Below, piece after piece: positions 1 through 9,976 of a stretch of 64,000 nt of DNA; positions within the stretch are counted from its first letter, which is position 1; every line of letters begins with the position of its first letter. The notes beneath the pieces are model-generated. The model had not been told where the DNA came from. It saw only the letters and a program-made list of their open reading frames with translations, and searched no databases. The position numbers and the translations under genes are program-made. This stretch comes from Staphylotrichum longicolle (Eukaryota; Ascomycota; Sordariomycetes; Sordariales; Chaetomiaceae), in NCBI GenBank assembly GCA_019096155.1, contig JAHCVI010000006.1, positions 1,550,001 to 1,614,000 of the forward strand. Direction: 5' to 3'.

Positions 1-1001
1 AGAGGAATTCATGAGAGTACGTAACTGATAGGGGCTTCTTCCTCGCTAGTCGTTGTCGCTGCCCTAAGACCTTACCATGCTCTAGGTTCTCTACATCGGA
101 AACGCTACCTACCCAGTCTCAGCTACCTTGATAAAGCTGGCATTGCTGTTCCAGTACCTTCGCGTATTCGGGACCGGGACTCGGACTAGGATCTTTTGCA
201 AATGCATAATCGCCATCAGTACGGCGTGGGGCGCCATCTTCATGATTCTACGTTGGGTCCCGTGTTTCCCTGTTTATACCTACTGGGATTTCTCCCTTGA
301 GGACGTTCGATGTTGGGGTTTTGGTTCTCGCGATCCGCTCCCGTTCATGCAGGTTTTCGTCGCCCAAGCCGTCAGCACCGCGGTTCTAGACTTTACTGTC
401 TTCGCAATTCCTATCCAACTCTGCTTTAAGCCAGAGACGCAAAGGAAAACAAGACTGAGCCTGTTGGGTCTTTTTATCCTCGGCTTTCTGTACGTCACAT
501 TCGGCAATTCATCCCTTCTCACGCTCCCGTCGCGTCGCACTCTGATGATATACAACGTTAGTAGCAGTATTAACAAACCTGATAACTAGGCCTATTTCGT
601 GCGCAATCTTGCGTATGGCCTTCGTCATTCAGAACTTCACAGCCGACACATTCCGGTTCGACCCAAGCTGGTACGATGCCACGACGGCCGGCTTGGCCTG
701 TCTCGAGGTTCATCTTGCCGCCGTCTGCGCGGCGCTCCCCGTGTTTTGGCCAGTCTTAACGACAAGGTGGGGTCAGATTTTTGTGACGACTGAAGTCATC
801 GTCACTCGAGAGTCTGGTCAATTTCACCCCAAGATGAACACGGAGATTGAATTACATTCGACATCGTCTCATCGGAACCTAACGCTCGAGGTTCACCAGT
901 CACAGGATCCGCAACCCTGGGAGCCGTATGTTGGAGACGAGACGACAGGCCTGGGGGAAAATGAAACGGTCGTTGAGGGGCCTTCAGTAGGGAAACGATG
1001 A
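1..1001 (+). CDS. Rhodopsin-like (SAT4/Pth11-type) integral membrane protein, 3' part only
   Basis: C-terminal part of a fungal seven-helix membrane protein of the rhodopsin-like SAT4/Pth11-related family, whose members are plasma-membrane proteins of mostly unknown ligand. The gene is cut by the window edge. Suggested structure: a few exon bases to about 16, intron 17-85, exon 86-489, intron 490-589 (GTACGT...CTAG, phase 2), exon 590-1001. The splice joins GLFILGFL to PISCAILRMAFVIQ without breaking a helix. Family hallmarks are LIKLALLFQYLRVF, a helix around AVLDFTVFAIPIQL, and DPSWYDATTAGLACLEVHLAAVC near the end (quoted here only to identify it; the last helix follows). A hydrophilic tail of about 80 residues rich in E, S and T follows, probably cytoplasmic. 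The family call is firm; the role is unknown. Confidence 0.8.
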
Positions 1002-1440
1002 GCCAAGGCGAGGGAGATCAGTGGGTTGCGCAGGCAATAGTTAGATCTAGCTTGGGGAAATAAATCCTTTCTCAATTCGGCTCGGATGCTCTTAGCAGCA
1101 CTTTGCGTTGGCAGTGCCTCATGCTGGACGAGCCTCGGCGCCAGGGCCGGAAGTCCTGACCGTTCTAGCCCTCGCTGCTTCCATGAGTTATCGCGGCAGT
1201 CTGCGCGTCGTTGAAGTTTGGAGGCGTGCAAGCAGAGGTAAATTCCACTATTCGTCGGCAGTCGAGTCTTGATCCTGCTCTGTCATCCCACTGTGATGTC
1301 TGGTTCAGGCGGTGCATCGCGCGGGCGCCGATCGCGCCGTCGAGACCCGCTTGCCGTTTCGCGATGTCTACGGCTCCCGTCGTTACTGGTCTTCCCACAT
1401 GAAGGACTTACCACGGATGCTGGATCGACCGAAAGCAGAG
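1002..1440. other. Spacer without recognised gene
   Basis: Short open frames on both strands overlap each other and none has a recognisable domain. It separates the rhodopsin-like gene from the decayed WSC/glyoxal oxidase gene and may hold the lost 5' end of the latter. Confidence 0.5.
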
Positions 1441-2655
1441 CCGCATTCTTCCGTACCAGGTTCCTGACAGCCAAACCAACAGCCCTGCGGTTTGCGCCAA
1501 TGCGTGTCTTGCTGCTGGCTACATTGTTTCCAGCACCGCGTACGCCGTTCAATGCTTCTGCGGCAACGCTGTCTACAATGGTGGTGTCAAGACTACTGGG
1601 TCGATTGCAGCACTGCTCGCCCTGCCGCCCTGGATCAAATGTGCGGCGCTAGTGACCGCCTGAGCATTGTTGCCAACGGCCCTCCTCAGATCCACGCTCC
1701 CCCGGCTCCTATCCAGACTATCGGTTTGTGGACCTACCAGGGCTGCGCTGTGGACAACATCGCCGACCAGTGCATTTTCTTCTAGTAGCTCTTCCCGGCG
1801 GCATGATCCCCGAGATAGCCTTGACCGCTACGCTGAGTACGGTTACGACGCGGGCGGTCTCGAGTATAGTGAGGAATGCTACTGCGGCGACCCGGCTAAT
1901 ATAGCCATCCACGGCTCTACCTTCTGCCCGAAAGTCGAGTCCAGCATTGTCAGCCCTGGCAACACGTCCGCCATCTGCGGTGGTCTCTCCCGCCTTACCA
2001 CCTACTTCTAGACCGGTACTCTGTTCTACATGTGGAATTTTCCGCAAGACTACTAGCCCAAGCTAGTACCAGTTTCTAGTCAACGGTGTTAACGTCCCGC
2101 CTATCACTCAGGAGGCTGTCACCAGCAAGGTCGCGTCTATATCCAAGGGTGCTACCAAGCTTGGCAACGAGACTAGCCCCTATGAGCTTGACCTCGCCAC
2201 CCTACTTTCCGCACCCTCTACATCAAGACTGACATCTTCCGCGCCGCCGGCGTAACCCTGCCCGATAAGGCTGCCCGTCGGCTAAATATCCATGGCTGGG
2301 CTAGTGATGCCATCTATAGCACCTAGTTGTACTGGCTAGGTCCTGCTCTATATGGGCTGGCTCTACCGTACTCACCCTAACAACCTATATCCCTTTCTCG
2401 CTGTTATGCCTAGCGGCGGTATCTTCGTCCTGTACTGGAACGAAGCCGCATCCTCGACCCCGTTACCTTTGCCACGATCAAGACCCTCCCCAACTCCCTG
2501 GGCGGCATCAACGATGACAAGGGCGGCTGCACCTATCCCCTCGACGGCCCTGCGTTGCTCCTCCCGCAGGGATATCCCTATACCGATCCTCTCAGCGTCC
2601 TCGTTTATGGCGGCTCCACCGTCCCTGTGAGTAACGCTATCGACAACTGCATGCC
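1440..2655 (+). pseudogene. Decayed WSC-domain glyoxal oxidase (copper radical oxidase family)
   Basis: Fragments in several frames line up in the order expected for a secreted WSC-WSC-glyoxal oxidase. About 1485-1580 encodes a WSC-like piece with CANACVAAGY and QCFCGN. About 1730-2005 encodes a second WSC piece with YCGDP and a closing AICGGLSRL. About 2360-2440 encodes HPNNLYPFLAVMPSGGIFV followed by YWNEA, and about 2445-2650 (another frame) encodes the blade with INDDKGGCTYPLDGP and VYGGSTVPVSNAIDNC, all typical of the glyoxal oxidase N-terminal beta-propeller. Several TAG stops (for example around 1784, 2010, 2055, 2325 and 2339) and frame changes separate the pieces, and the C-terminal copper-ligand domain is absent. 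Such enzymes oxidise aldehydes and make H2O2 outside the cell. The call as remnant is solid; the cause (point mutation, RIP-like decay or sequence errors) is not settled. Confidence 0.75.
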
Positions 2656-3471
2656 TAGTCGTTATGGTTCGGCGTCTAGAACAGTCGGTGAGTCGCCACC
2701 TTGGTCCGGTGTGGAGGAAGAAGGAAACCGGGCCGACTACCACGTGCTGTGGCTGATGCTTGGCTGTATTTTAATGATGATTGTGGCAATTGTGCTGGCT
2801 GTTGGGGCGGTGTCTCTCTTAAGATGCTATATCCCTGTTGACAGAGAGGCCACAGACCAAGGTGTCAGAGCCTTGGCGCGCCTGCTTTGGGATCCAAGAT
2901 CACTCAGGACCCACTTCATCGCCCTCTAACGCCCCACAAACATGCCACTATCTAGGTTAGTGGGGAGAGGTTCGTGAGGGTTCTGTCAGCACGGGTTGAC
3001 AAAGGAGAGACACAACACTCTTCGTGGTAAAGTATCTGTTGAGTCGCTAGCAAACTAGCCGGTGTCTGAGTGAGGAAGCCAGTGAACGTTTTCAAGACCT
3101 GGATGAATGCTCCTTTCTCCTTACCGTCCCGTGCAAAAGGCGGGGGGGGGGGGGGGGAGGGGTAACTCTGAGTCTTCACCCATTGTCCGTCTCGCGATTC
3201 CCGCCCCTTTGTCATTCCGCTCTCTCCCAGACTGCACTTAGGCGACAATGGTCTCATGGCCAATGGTCTCATGGTCAATGTTCTAGACCGACAAAGCAAC
3301 CTGAACCCCGCTGCTGCAGGGAAGAACCCCTCTGGCTATACCTACCAATTTGCTTGTCTATATCCCACATCCCCTCCGCGCTCTTGCCTTATTGGCATCC
3401 CGTCTGGCATCAGATCTTTCCCTATTGCAAGCCTGGGCCCGTGATATAATCCAGACATTATTCTAGACAAC
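2656..3471. other. Spacer with a hydrophobic open frame, a G16 run and a short direct repeat
   Basis: At 2700-2860 an open frame encodes a hydrophobic stretch (LMLGCILMMIVAIVLAVGAVSLL) that resembles one membrane helix; it continues the frame of the decayed oxidase but is not part of that family. 3142-3157 is a run of 16 G. Around 3245-3277 the 14-mer CAATGGTCTCATGG-like unit occurs twice in tandem. The hexose transporter promoter must lie in the last few hundred bases; no clear TATA box was seen. Confidence 0.5.
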
Positions 3472-5355
3472 ATGGTCAGCGCTGTGGTATATCCCGTAAC
3501 GGGCACAGCCGATCTCTCGAGAGTTGAGGCGCCTATGACCATCAAAGCCTACTTGGTCTGCGCCTTCGCTGCGTTTGGCGGAATATGTGGGTCTTCCCCT
3601 GGTTCTATCTCCAGCCCGTACTAACGGCGCCAGTCTTTGGCTACGATACGGGCTGGATGTCAGGCGTGCTCGGCATGCCCTTCTTCATCACCCAATATAC
3701 CAGACTACAGTACGACTACGAGACCGGACAGCCCATCGGCGTTGATCCTGCTGAGTTTGCTCTGCCGTCTTCAACCAAGTCACTCATGACGTCCATCTTG
3801 TCCTGTGGTACCTTTTTTGGAGCTCTTATCGCCGGAGACGTCGCCGACATCATTGGCCGCCGTCCTACCAATATTATCGGCTGTGTCATATTCTCCCTTG
3901 GCTGTGTCCTCGAGATCGTGTCAACAAACCAAGTGGTCTTATTTGTTATAGGCCGTCTAGTCGCAGGCCTCGGCGTCGGCTTCATCTCTGCCACTATCCT
4001 GCTGTATATGGGTGAAGTTGCCCCTAGGAGGTTCCGTGGTGCGCTTGTTTCCGGCTATCAATTTTGCATTACACTCGGAATCCTACTAGCCAATTGCGTC
4101 ACCTATTCTACCTCGAACCGCAATGATACCGGGTCATATCGCATCCCTATCGGTATCCAGTTTCTATGGGCTTTGATTTTAGGCATCGGACTATTTATCC
4201 TACGTGAGTATAATTCCCCGCCGTCTAAAACTTCTCTCACACCCCTATAGCCGAGTCACCCCGTTTTCATATTATGAAAGGAAAGATCAATGCCGCTGCA
4301 AAGGATCTTTCGCTAGTTAGAGGCCAGCCTATCAATTCCGACCATATCAAGGACGAGCTGGCCGAGATTGTTGCAAATCACGAGTATGAGATGCAGATCA
4401 TTCCACAAACTAGCTATATTGGATCGTGGATGGCCTGTTTCCAGGGGTCGTTATTCAAGGGCAACAGCAATCTCCGGCGTACCATTCTCGGAGCAGGCAT
4501 ACAGATGATGCAGCAACTGACAGGTGAGTAGTGTAGGGCCGCTAATCCTACCTCTCAGAGACTGACATGGTACGACTAGGTATCAACTTTATCTTCTACT
4601 TTGGCACAACGTTCTTCCAGCAGCTCGGTACTATCCACAATCCATTCCTCATCTCGCTCGTTACGACGCTCGTCAATGTACTATCTACCCCAGTCTCCTT
4701 CTGGGCGATCGAGTATATAGGCCGCCGCCTACTGCTCATCTTGGGCGGTTTAGGCATGATCATCTCGCAGTTCATTGTTGCCAGCGTGGGGATCACAGCT
4801 GGGCGCGCCGAAGTGCACAACAACGACGCCGTCAAGGCCATGATCGTCTTCATTTGCATCTATATCTTCTCCTTCGCTGCGACTTGGGGCCCAGTAGGGT
4901 GGGTGCTCGTGGGTGAGTGTTTTCCCCTGCCGATCCGGTCGCGCGGCGTGGGCATCTCGACGGCGTCGAATTGGTTCTGGAACTGCATGATCGCGGTTAT
5001 TGTGCCCTATATGGTTGGGAATGAGCCTGGCTCGGCGGACCTGGGCCCCAAGGTGTTTTTCATCTGGGGCGCTCTCTGTGTGCTGTCGTTGATCTTTGCG
5101 TATTTCCTAGTGCCCGAGATGACGGGCCTCACGCTGGAACAAATCGATGGTATGATGAGGGAGACGACGCCGCGCAAATCGAGGAGATGGAAGCCTACGA
5201 CTACGTTTGCGGTGCAGATGGGGCGGGCGAAGGAGGAGAGGAGTGCTCCAAAGGAGGACGTGATTTTCCCGTGGCCACCTTCAGAGAGACCAGTATTCCC
5301 TGATGGTAGGCGAGATCCCTTGTACGTACTATGGGAGGATAACCTAGACAGCTAG
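3472..5355 (+). CDS. MFS monosaccharide (hexose) transporter, RCO3/HXT-like
   Basis: Sugar:proton symporter of the MFS sugar-porter family, plasma membrane, 12 helices. Exons 3472-3586, 3634-4203, 4251-4523, 4580-5355; introns 3587-3633 (TACTAAC branch site), 4204-4250 and 4524-4579, all with GTGGGT/GTGAGT donors and frame-perfect joins. Start chosen at ATG 3472 because the N-terminus (VEAPMTIKAYLVCAFAAFGG then FFGYDTGWMSGV) matches the N-terminal cytoplasmic tail and helix 1 of RCO3-type glucose transporters. Signatures present: DIIGRRPTN, ILLYMGEVAPRRFRG, the loop motif PESPRFHIMKG, helix 7 QQLTGINFIFYFGT, EYIGRRLLLI and PEMTGLTLEQIDGMM. Length about 577 aa, normal for the family. The tail of about 70 residues is not long enough for an Snf3/Rgt2-type sensor. 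Substrate is inferred, not shown. Confidence 0.9.
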
Positions 5356-6552
5356 CCGGGGCCTTGAACCTACAAAGCATACCCCTGTCGAATGAGGAAC
5401 GCAGGAGCAGGTACGCTATGGAGGATCGGATGCGGGCCTCGCGGACCGCAAATATTCACCGCTTTGTACGTGTCGGGGTTAGGGCTATATATGTAGAGTT
5501 TTCGCGGTTATAGCCAACCAAAGCCACCAAACTAGCAGATGCGCATAGGCAATCTAGAAACCTGAAGGCATGAAGAGTAAGTTGTATTATAACCTTGACT
5601 ATCTATCTCTCCTAAGTATCAACTCTAGTAGCCCCCTGAGCCCTCATGTTGGCCCCGAGCCGCTTGCAAAAGTGGCTTTGCTTTCGGACCATGCTGTTTC
5701 CTAGGTAACCACGTGACCGATGTTTACTACCCCTAAGGGTGAGGTGATGACCCGAGCAGACACTAAACTAGCTCGTTATCATGGGCTGAGTTTCTCCCCT
5801 TACCTAGCAAAACCCAAGGGTGAGCTACCCAGGAATGACTTGTTCCGAGCAGCCGAGGCCGGATCGTCCGATGTCACCCTGATTATCCTGACTGATTCAT
5901 ATTGCCGATGACGAGCGCTAATGGCGAAGCATAAGGATGACGCTGAAAGCGGGGCCTTCTTTACACATCGTATCCCACACCTTCATATACCACGGCACAA
6001 TCACATAAACCTTCAAACGGCACGCAGCGGATTAACCTAGCAACAAGGCCGCTTTAACACTATCATTCGATCTCCCATTCATGGACTTATGGGAAACCCT
6101 GCCTGCTCCCTCCGCCTACAGCCGTTGGAGACGGTCTCGATCGAACAGACAGGCTACGCTGAGCCGCCCTCCCGATCGACCTCAAGCATCCGGACGAGAA
6201 CACGAGAGTCGAGAGAGCGCGAACGCTACATCACCACAGTCGGTTCCTGGGACTCTTCTCCCCGGCGTAGCGAGTGGCTTGTTTAGGCTAGGTCTTAGAC
6301 TCGGTCGGATCGTAGCGCAATTTTGAAGTCGGCCCGGGTTGTAATGCCAAACCGTGTGGCGCAAACCACCACGAAGCATGCGTCCGCGCCCTCGAAGGTT
6401 TGATTCGCACGTCCGATGCACCAGAACAAAACACCGTGCCCGATGAATCGATGAAGATGCCCTCTTCCCATATCGGGTCAAGACCCGTTACCATATCTTG
6501 CCAGACCAACATCCTCCTTAGATCCCCCACTCAACCACACCTACCTCATACC
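5356..6552. other. Intergenic, no recognised gene
   Basis: Contains only short overlapping open frames (longest about 60-100 codons) on both strands, none with a domain or coding-like third-position bias. A small frame at 5720-5911 lacks any support. Confidence 0.5.
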
Positions 6553-7040
6553 ATGCCCGCCTTGGATGCCGAACTCATCGACTCGGCCGCCAACCACGTC
6601 ATCGCGGCCCACCGCCTCCGTATCTGCTTTCTCCACCTGCTCTACTGCCTCCTCAACCCGGAGATCAGCAGCCCGATGACCGATGCCTACTCGCCTGAAC
6701 GCATTGTCGACATCAAGGGGCCAAAAGCCTCACCATGTACGGTAAATTTCGAGTGGCCGGCCATGAATTCAGCAAGATTGACACAGTGGAAGGCGAGCGG
6801 AAGTGGATGAGCGCGTATGAGCGCGTGAAGGAACGGTTTGAGGAGGGTGAGGCACTGCTGAGGCAGTTTGAGGGTGAGGCGGAAAACTTGGCGGTTGAGT
6901 GGCAGGTTGCTGGAATGAGGCCTGTGAAGGATGTGCCTGTGGGGGACTGGTATGGGGATTTGGAGGGGCCTTCGGAGGAAGAGAGGAACGATTGGGGCTT
7001 CTTAGTGTCCTTTTCTCATCCATGCGTTGATGATGGCTGA
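6553..7040 (+). CDS. Unrecognised small gene with an apparent frameshift
   Basis: Two adjoining frames both show strong third-position G/C typical of real genes here. The first begins at ATG 6553 (MPALDAELIDSAANHVIAAH) and runs to about 6720. The second continues from about 6722 through LTMYGKFRVAGHEF, and GERKWMSAYERVKERF, to VPVGDWYGDLEGPSEEE. Joining them needs one extra base in the GGGG run at 6717-6720. The product would be about 160 aa, helical and acidic, without signal peptide or membrane helix. I do not recognise a family. Alternatives are a second start at ATG 6735 or a short intron. The end is also uncertain, because the frame after GLY-PHE at about 7000 loses coding character, so a terminal intron is possible. 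Confidence 0.4.
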
Positions 7041-8146
7041 ACGCTCGCCTTTTTTGGGTTTGATGAGAAAAAGAAAACTCGAGCTCAAAGACATCATTTC
7101 ACCCTACGTTCTTGAATTACACGTAGCACGACTTCTCCGAAGTTTCAAACCTGAGTTTGACTGGCCAAACTTAACTTGCTTTTTGCTACCCCGTCCAATG
7201 ATGAGGTTGAACACCAGGTGGCAATTCCTGGCTGGCGCGAATGCCACAGTGACCTCCTGACCATACCTTACCCACCGTCGACACTCTATCACACCGAACT
7301 GACCCTTTCTATTAACTTGTTATCATCTCTGCAAAACTACTGACCGAATCAATGTCCCATTTATAACATTATGGCATCTTTCCCATTTCTTGTCTTTAAA
7401 AAATTATATAACTAGGTGCCTACCAGGCAATCATTCCTCGTTCAGTCGTTTTCAGGTAGGTGCCGCGCTTCAATTTCTGAGCACACCCAATCTCCTCGGC
7501 GGGCAAAGAGAATCTCGCATTCAACCGTTGTGGTCGAGCTGTTGCCCTCCTGTTAGGACACCCGATTCGGTCTTTGACGGGCTACGATATGACGGAAGGG
7601 GAAATCCAAGGTCAAACCCGAGCGCCCGAGTACCTCACAAGGTAAACATAAAAATTGAAAGAAGTTCCACGATGGCAGTGGTGCAATCTCGCATGCGGCA
7701 TTCCCAAGGTACATGAAGCTATCAGAGCCCCTGGTTCACCGGCAAAGGATTGCTACCTAGCGGGTCTACGAAGCGAACTTCCCGCCATCCAGAACAAGCT
7801 CACAGGGGTTCGTGCGTTGCTTTTTACTTTGACAGGATTGTATTCCCTGAGAAGGATTGTGGCGCGGTACAACTTTGCAGCAGGCTAAACTTCTCTTGGA
7901 TTCTAACCGGAAAGGAGCGCCGAAGCCCGTGGATCAAAACAACATGAACAACCCAAAATCGCGTTGTCAGCGACCCTGATGGTTCCAATGGACAGCGACG
8001 CGGGAGGGCCTGAGCGGCAAGCCTGGACCAGACTGGGCACTTCCCCGAGAATTCCGGTGACCTACAAGTACCACCGCGTCGCCCTCCATGCGCAGAACCA
8101 AACTTGTCGATTCAGTTCACTATCTTCAAGCTAGCTCCCAATCAAC
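7041..8146. other. Intergenic, upstream of the carboxylesterase
   Basis: Nothing recognisable on either strand; open frames are short and mutually overlapping. The last 100 bases before 8147 are the esterase promoter/leader, with no clear TATA box. Confidence 0.5.
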
Positions 8147-9976
8147 ATGTTTGGCAAAGGTTCAACTGTCCTTTGGGCGCTGCTGGGGTTAGCGACTGCG
8201 GCTTCAAGCCATACACCCACCGTGGTTATTCGTCCTGGCCGAATCATTGGCACCACAACGGTCTTGCCATCCTCCACAGCTACTGTGAACAAGTTTCTCA
8301 GTATTCCATATGCCGTCACTCCGCCCAGGCGCTTTCTGCCACCCGAACATCTTGCCCGGTACAATGAACCTGTGAATGCCACCCAGCCTCCGCCGCTGTG
8401 CATCCAGCAAAACTACGGTCGGTATGATCCAGATTGCGTGCCGAGGAAGGTATCTCCAGGTCGTACTGAGGCTGATCTCTAGAAAGCCCATGAAACACCG
8501 GCACAAGTCGCCAGAGAGAGCGAGGATTGTCTGTACCTGAATGTCTACGCCCCGGCTCGACCCAGCTGCAAGGGCGGCAGGGCTGTCATGTTCTGGATCC
8601 ATGGCGGCGATCTGACTTCTGGTACCAGCTCGACCTTTGACGGCACGAGTTTTGCGGCGAACCAGGACGTTGTCGTAGTAACGATCAACTATCGTGTGAA
8701 CGGTATTGCCGACTTTAAGGTTTCCCTATCAGGCCACGGTAACGGAATCACTGACAACCGGACTCTACAGCTTTTGGCTTCTCCAACGCGCCAAACCTTC
8801 CACTCGAGTCCCGCAACGTCGGCTTCCTGGATCAGCGTATGGCCCTGGCTTGGGTACAACAGAACATTGCGGCTTTTGGCGGCGACCCGCGGAAGGTGAC
8901 CATCTTTGGCGAGTCCTCTGGCGCGTCCTCCGTCGACCGGCTGTTGACAACCATGGGGGATGGCCACCCACCGCCCTTCCGCGCGGCCATCCTCCAGAGC
9001 GGGCAAGCGACAGTGAGCGCCTTTCCCAACGACCGCGGGCCCGAATCCTGGCGCACTCTTGTGTCCGCCCTAAACTGCACATCAGCCGCAAGCGCGGACG
9101 CGGCCGCCAGCGAGCGTGAGGAGTTTGAGTGCGTCCAGAAGGCGGACGCCCTCACCATCCGGGGCATCATCAACTCGGCCGGAGTCGACTTCGGCCCCGT
9201 CAACGACAACGTCACGCAGCGAGCCACGCCATTTGCGGGTGCGAGACACGCCGCCAAGGTGCCGCTCCTTGTCGGCAGCAACGGGCAGGAGGGCATGAAT
9301 CTGGGGCCGACGTTTGGCATCACCGACTTCTCGGCTGTTACTGGGCCTGTCTTGGATCAGTTTTTGATTCTCTTGACAGGGGGTGCGGAGATGGCTGCGC
9401 AGATCAGACCGCTGGTCGATGAGATCCAGAGCACGTATCCTTGGTTCAACCTGTTCCAAGCCGGTGCCCAGCTGTACACCGAAGTGGTGTATCAATGCGT
9501 GAGTACACACGTCTCTGGATGCGTCTTAAAAACTGATCCGGTCAATATCACTGAATGCTAATAATTGGAAACACTTGCAGCCAGCCAAGATTGTGAACGA
9601 TGCTTCGGTCCAGGAGGGAATCCCCACTTGGCGTTACTACTTCAACGCGACGATTCCGAACCTTCAGCCTGCAGGTTACCCAACGCTCGGCGCTTTTCAT
9701 GGGGCGGACTTGGACATGGTCTTTGGCACTTACCCTCTCTTAAACGCAACGGACCAAGAGGTAGCACTGAGCGCGGTGATGCAGACTGCGTGGGCGACCT
9801 TTGCCAAGGACCCAACGAGCGGTCCGGGGTGGAAGGCATCCGACGGGACAAGCGGCGAGCTTGCTTGCTTGGGGTGTGCAGGGAGCTCTAGCATTCAGAT
9901 GGTTCCCACGAGTGAGCTTGACGCGAGATGCTCACAGTACGCTCCGCTCTTTACGGCCTCTACCCCGTATTTTTGA
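8147..9976 (+). CDS. Secreted type B carboxylesterase (cholinesterase-like fold)
   Basis: Alpha/beta-hydrolase that cleaves carboxylic esters, predicted extracellular. Signal peptide at the start (STVLWALLGLATAASS). Exons 8147-8449, 8483-8702, 8771-9498, 9581-9976, giving about 548 aa, usual for the family. Introns 8703-8770 and 9499-9580 are canonical. The first one, 8450-8482, would be only 33 nt and is a multiple of three; read through, the frame is open except for TAG at 8480-8482, so either a minimal intron or a nonsense codon sits there. Motifs: SEDCLYLNVYAP, MFWIHGGDLTSGT (oxyanion hole), NYRVN-FGF, nucleophile serine in FGESSGAS, acid in GSNGQEG, and histidine in AFHGADLDMVFG, so the triad is complete. 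Many N-glycosylation sequons. Substrate unknown. Confidence 0.85.

Noticed and set aside
3142..3157. G16 run as possible G-quadruplex or telomere-like repeat
   Set aside because: A single homopolymer, more likely slippage or sequencing artefact; no telomeric TTAGGG.
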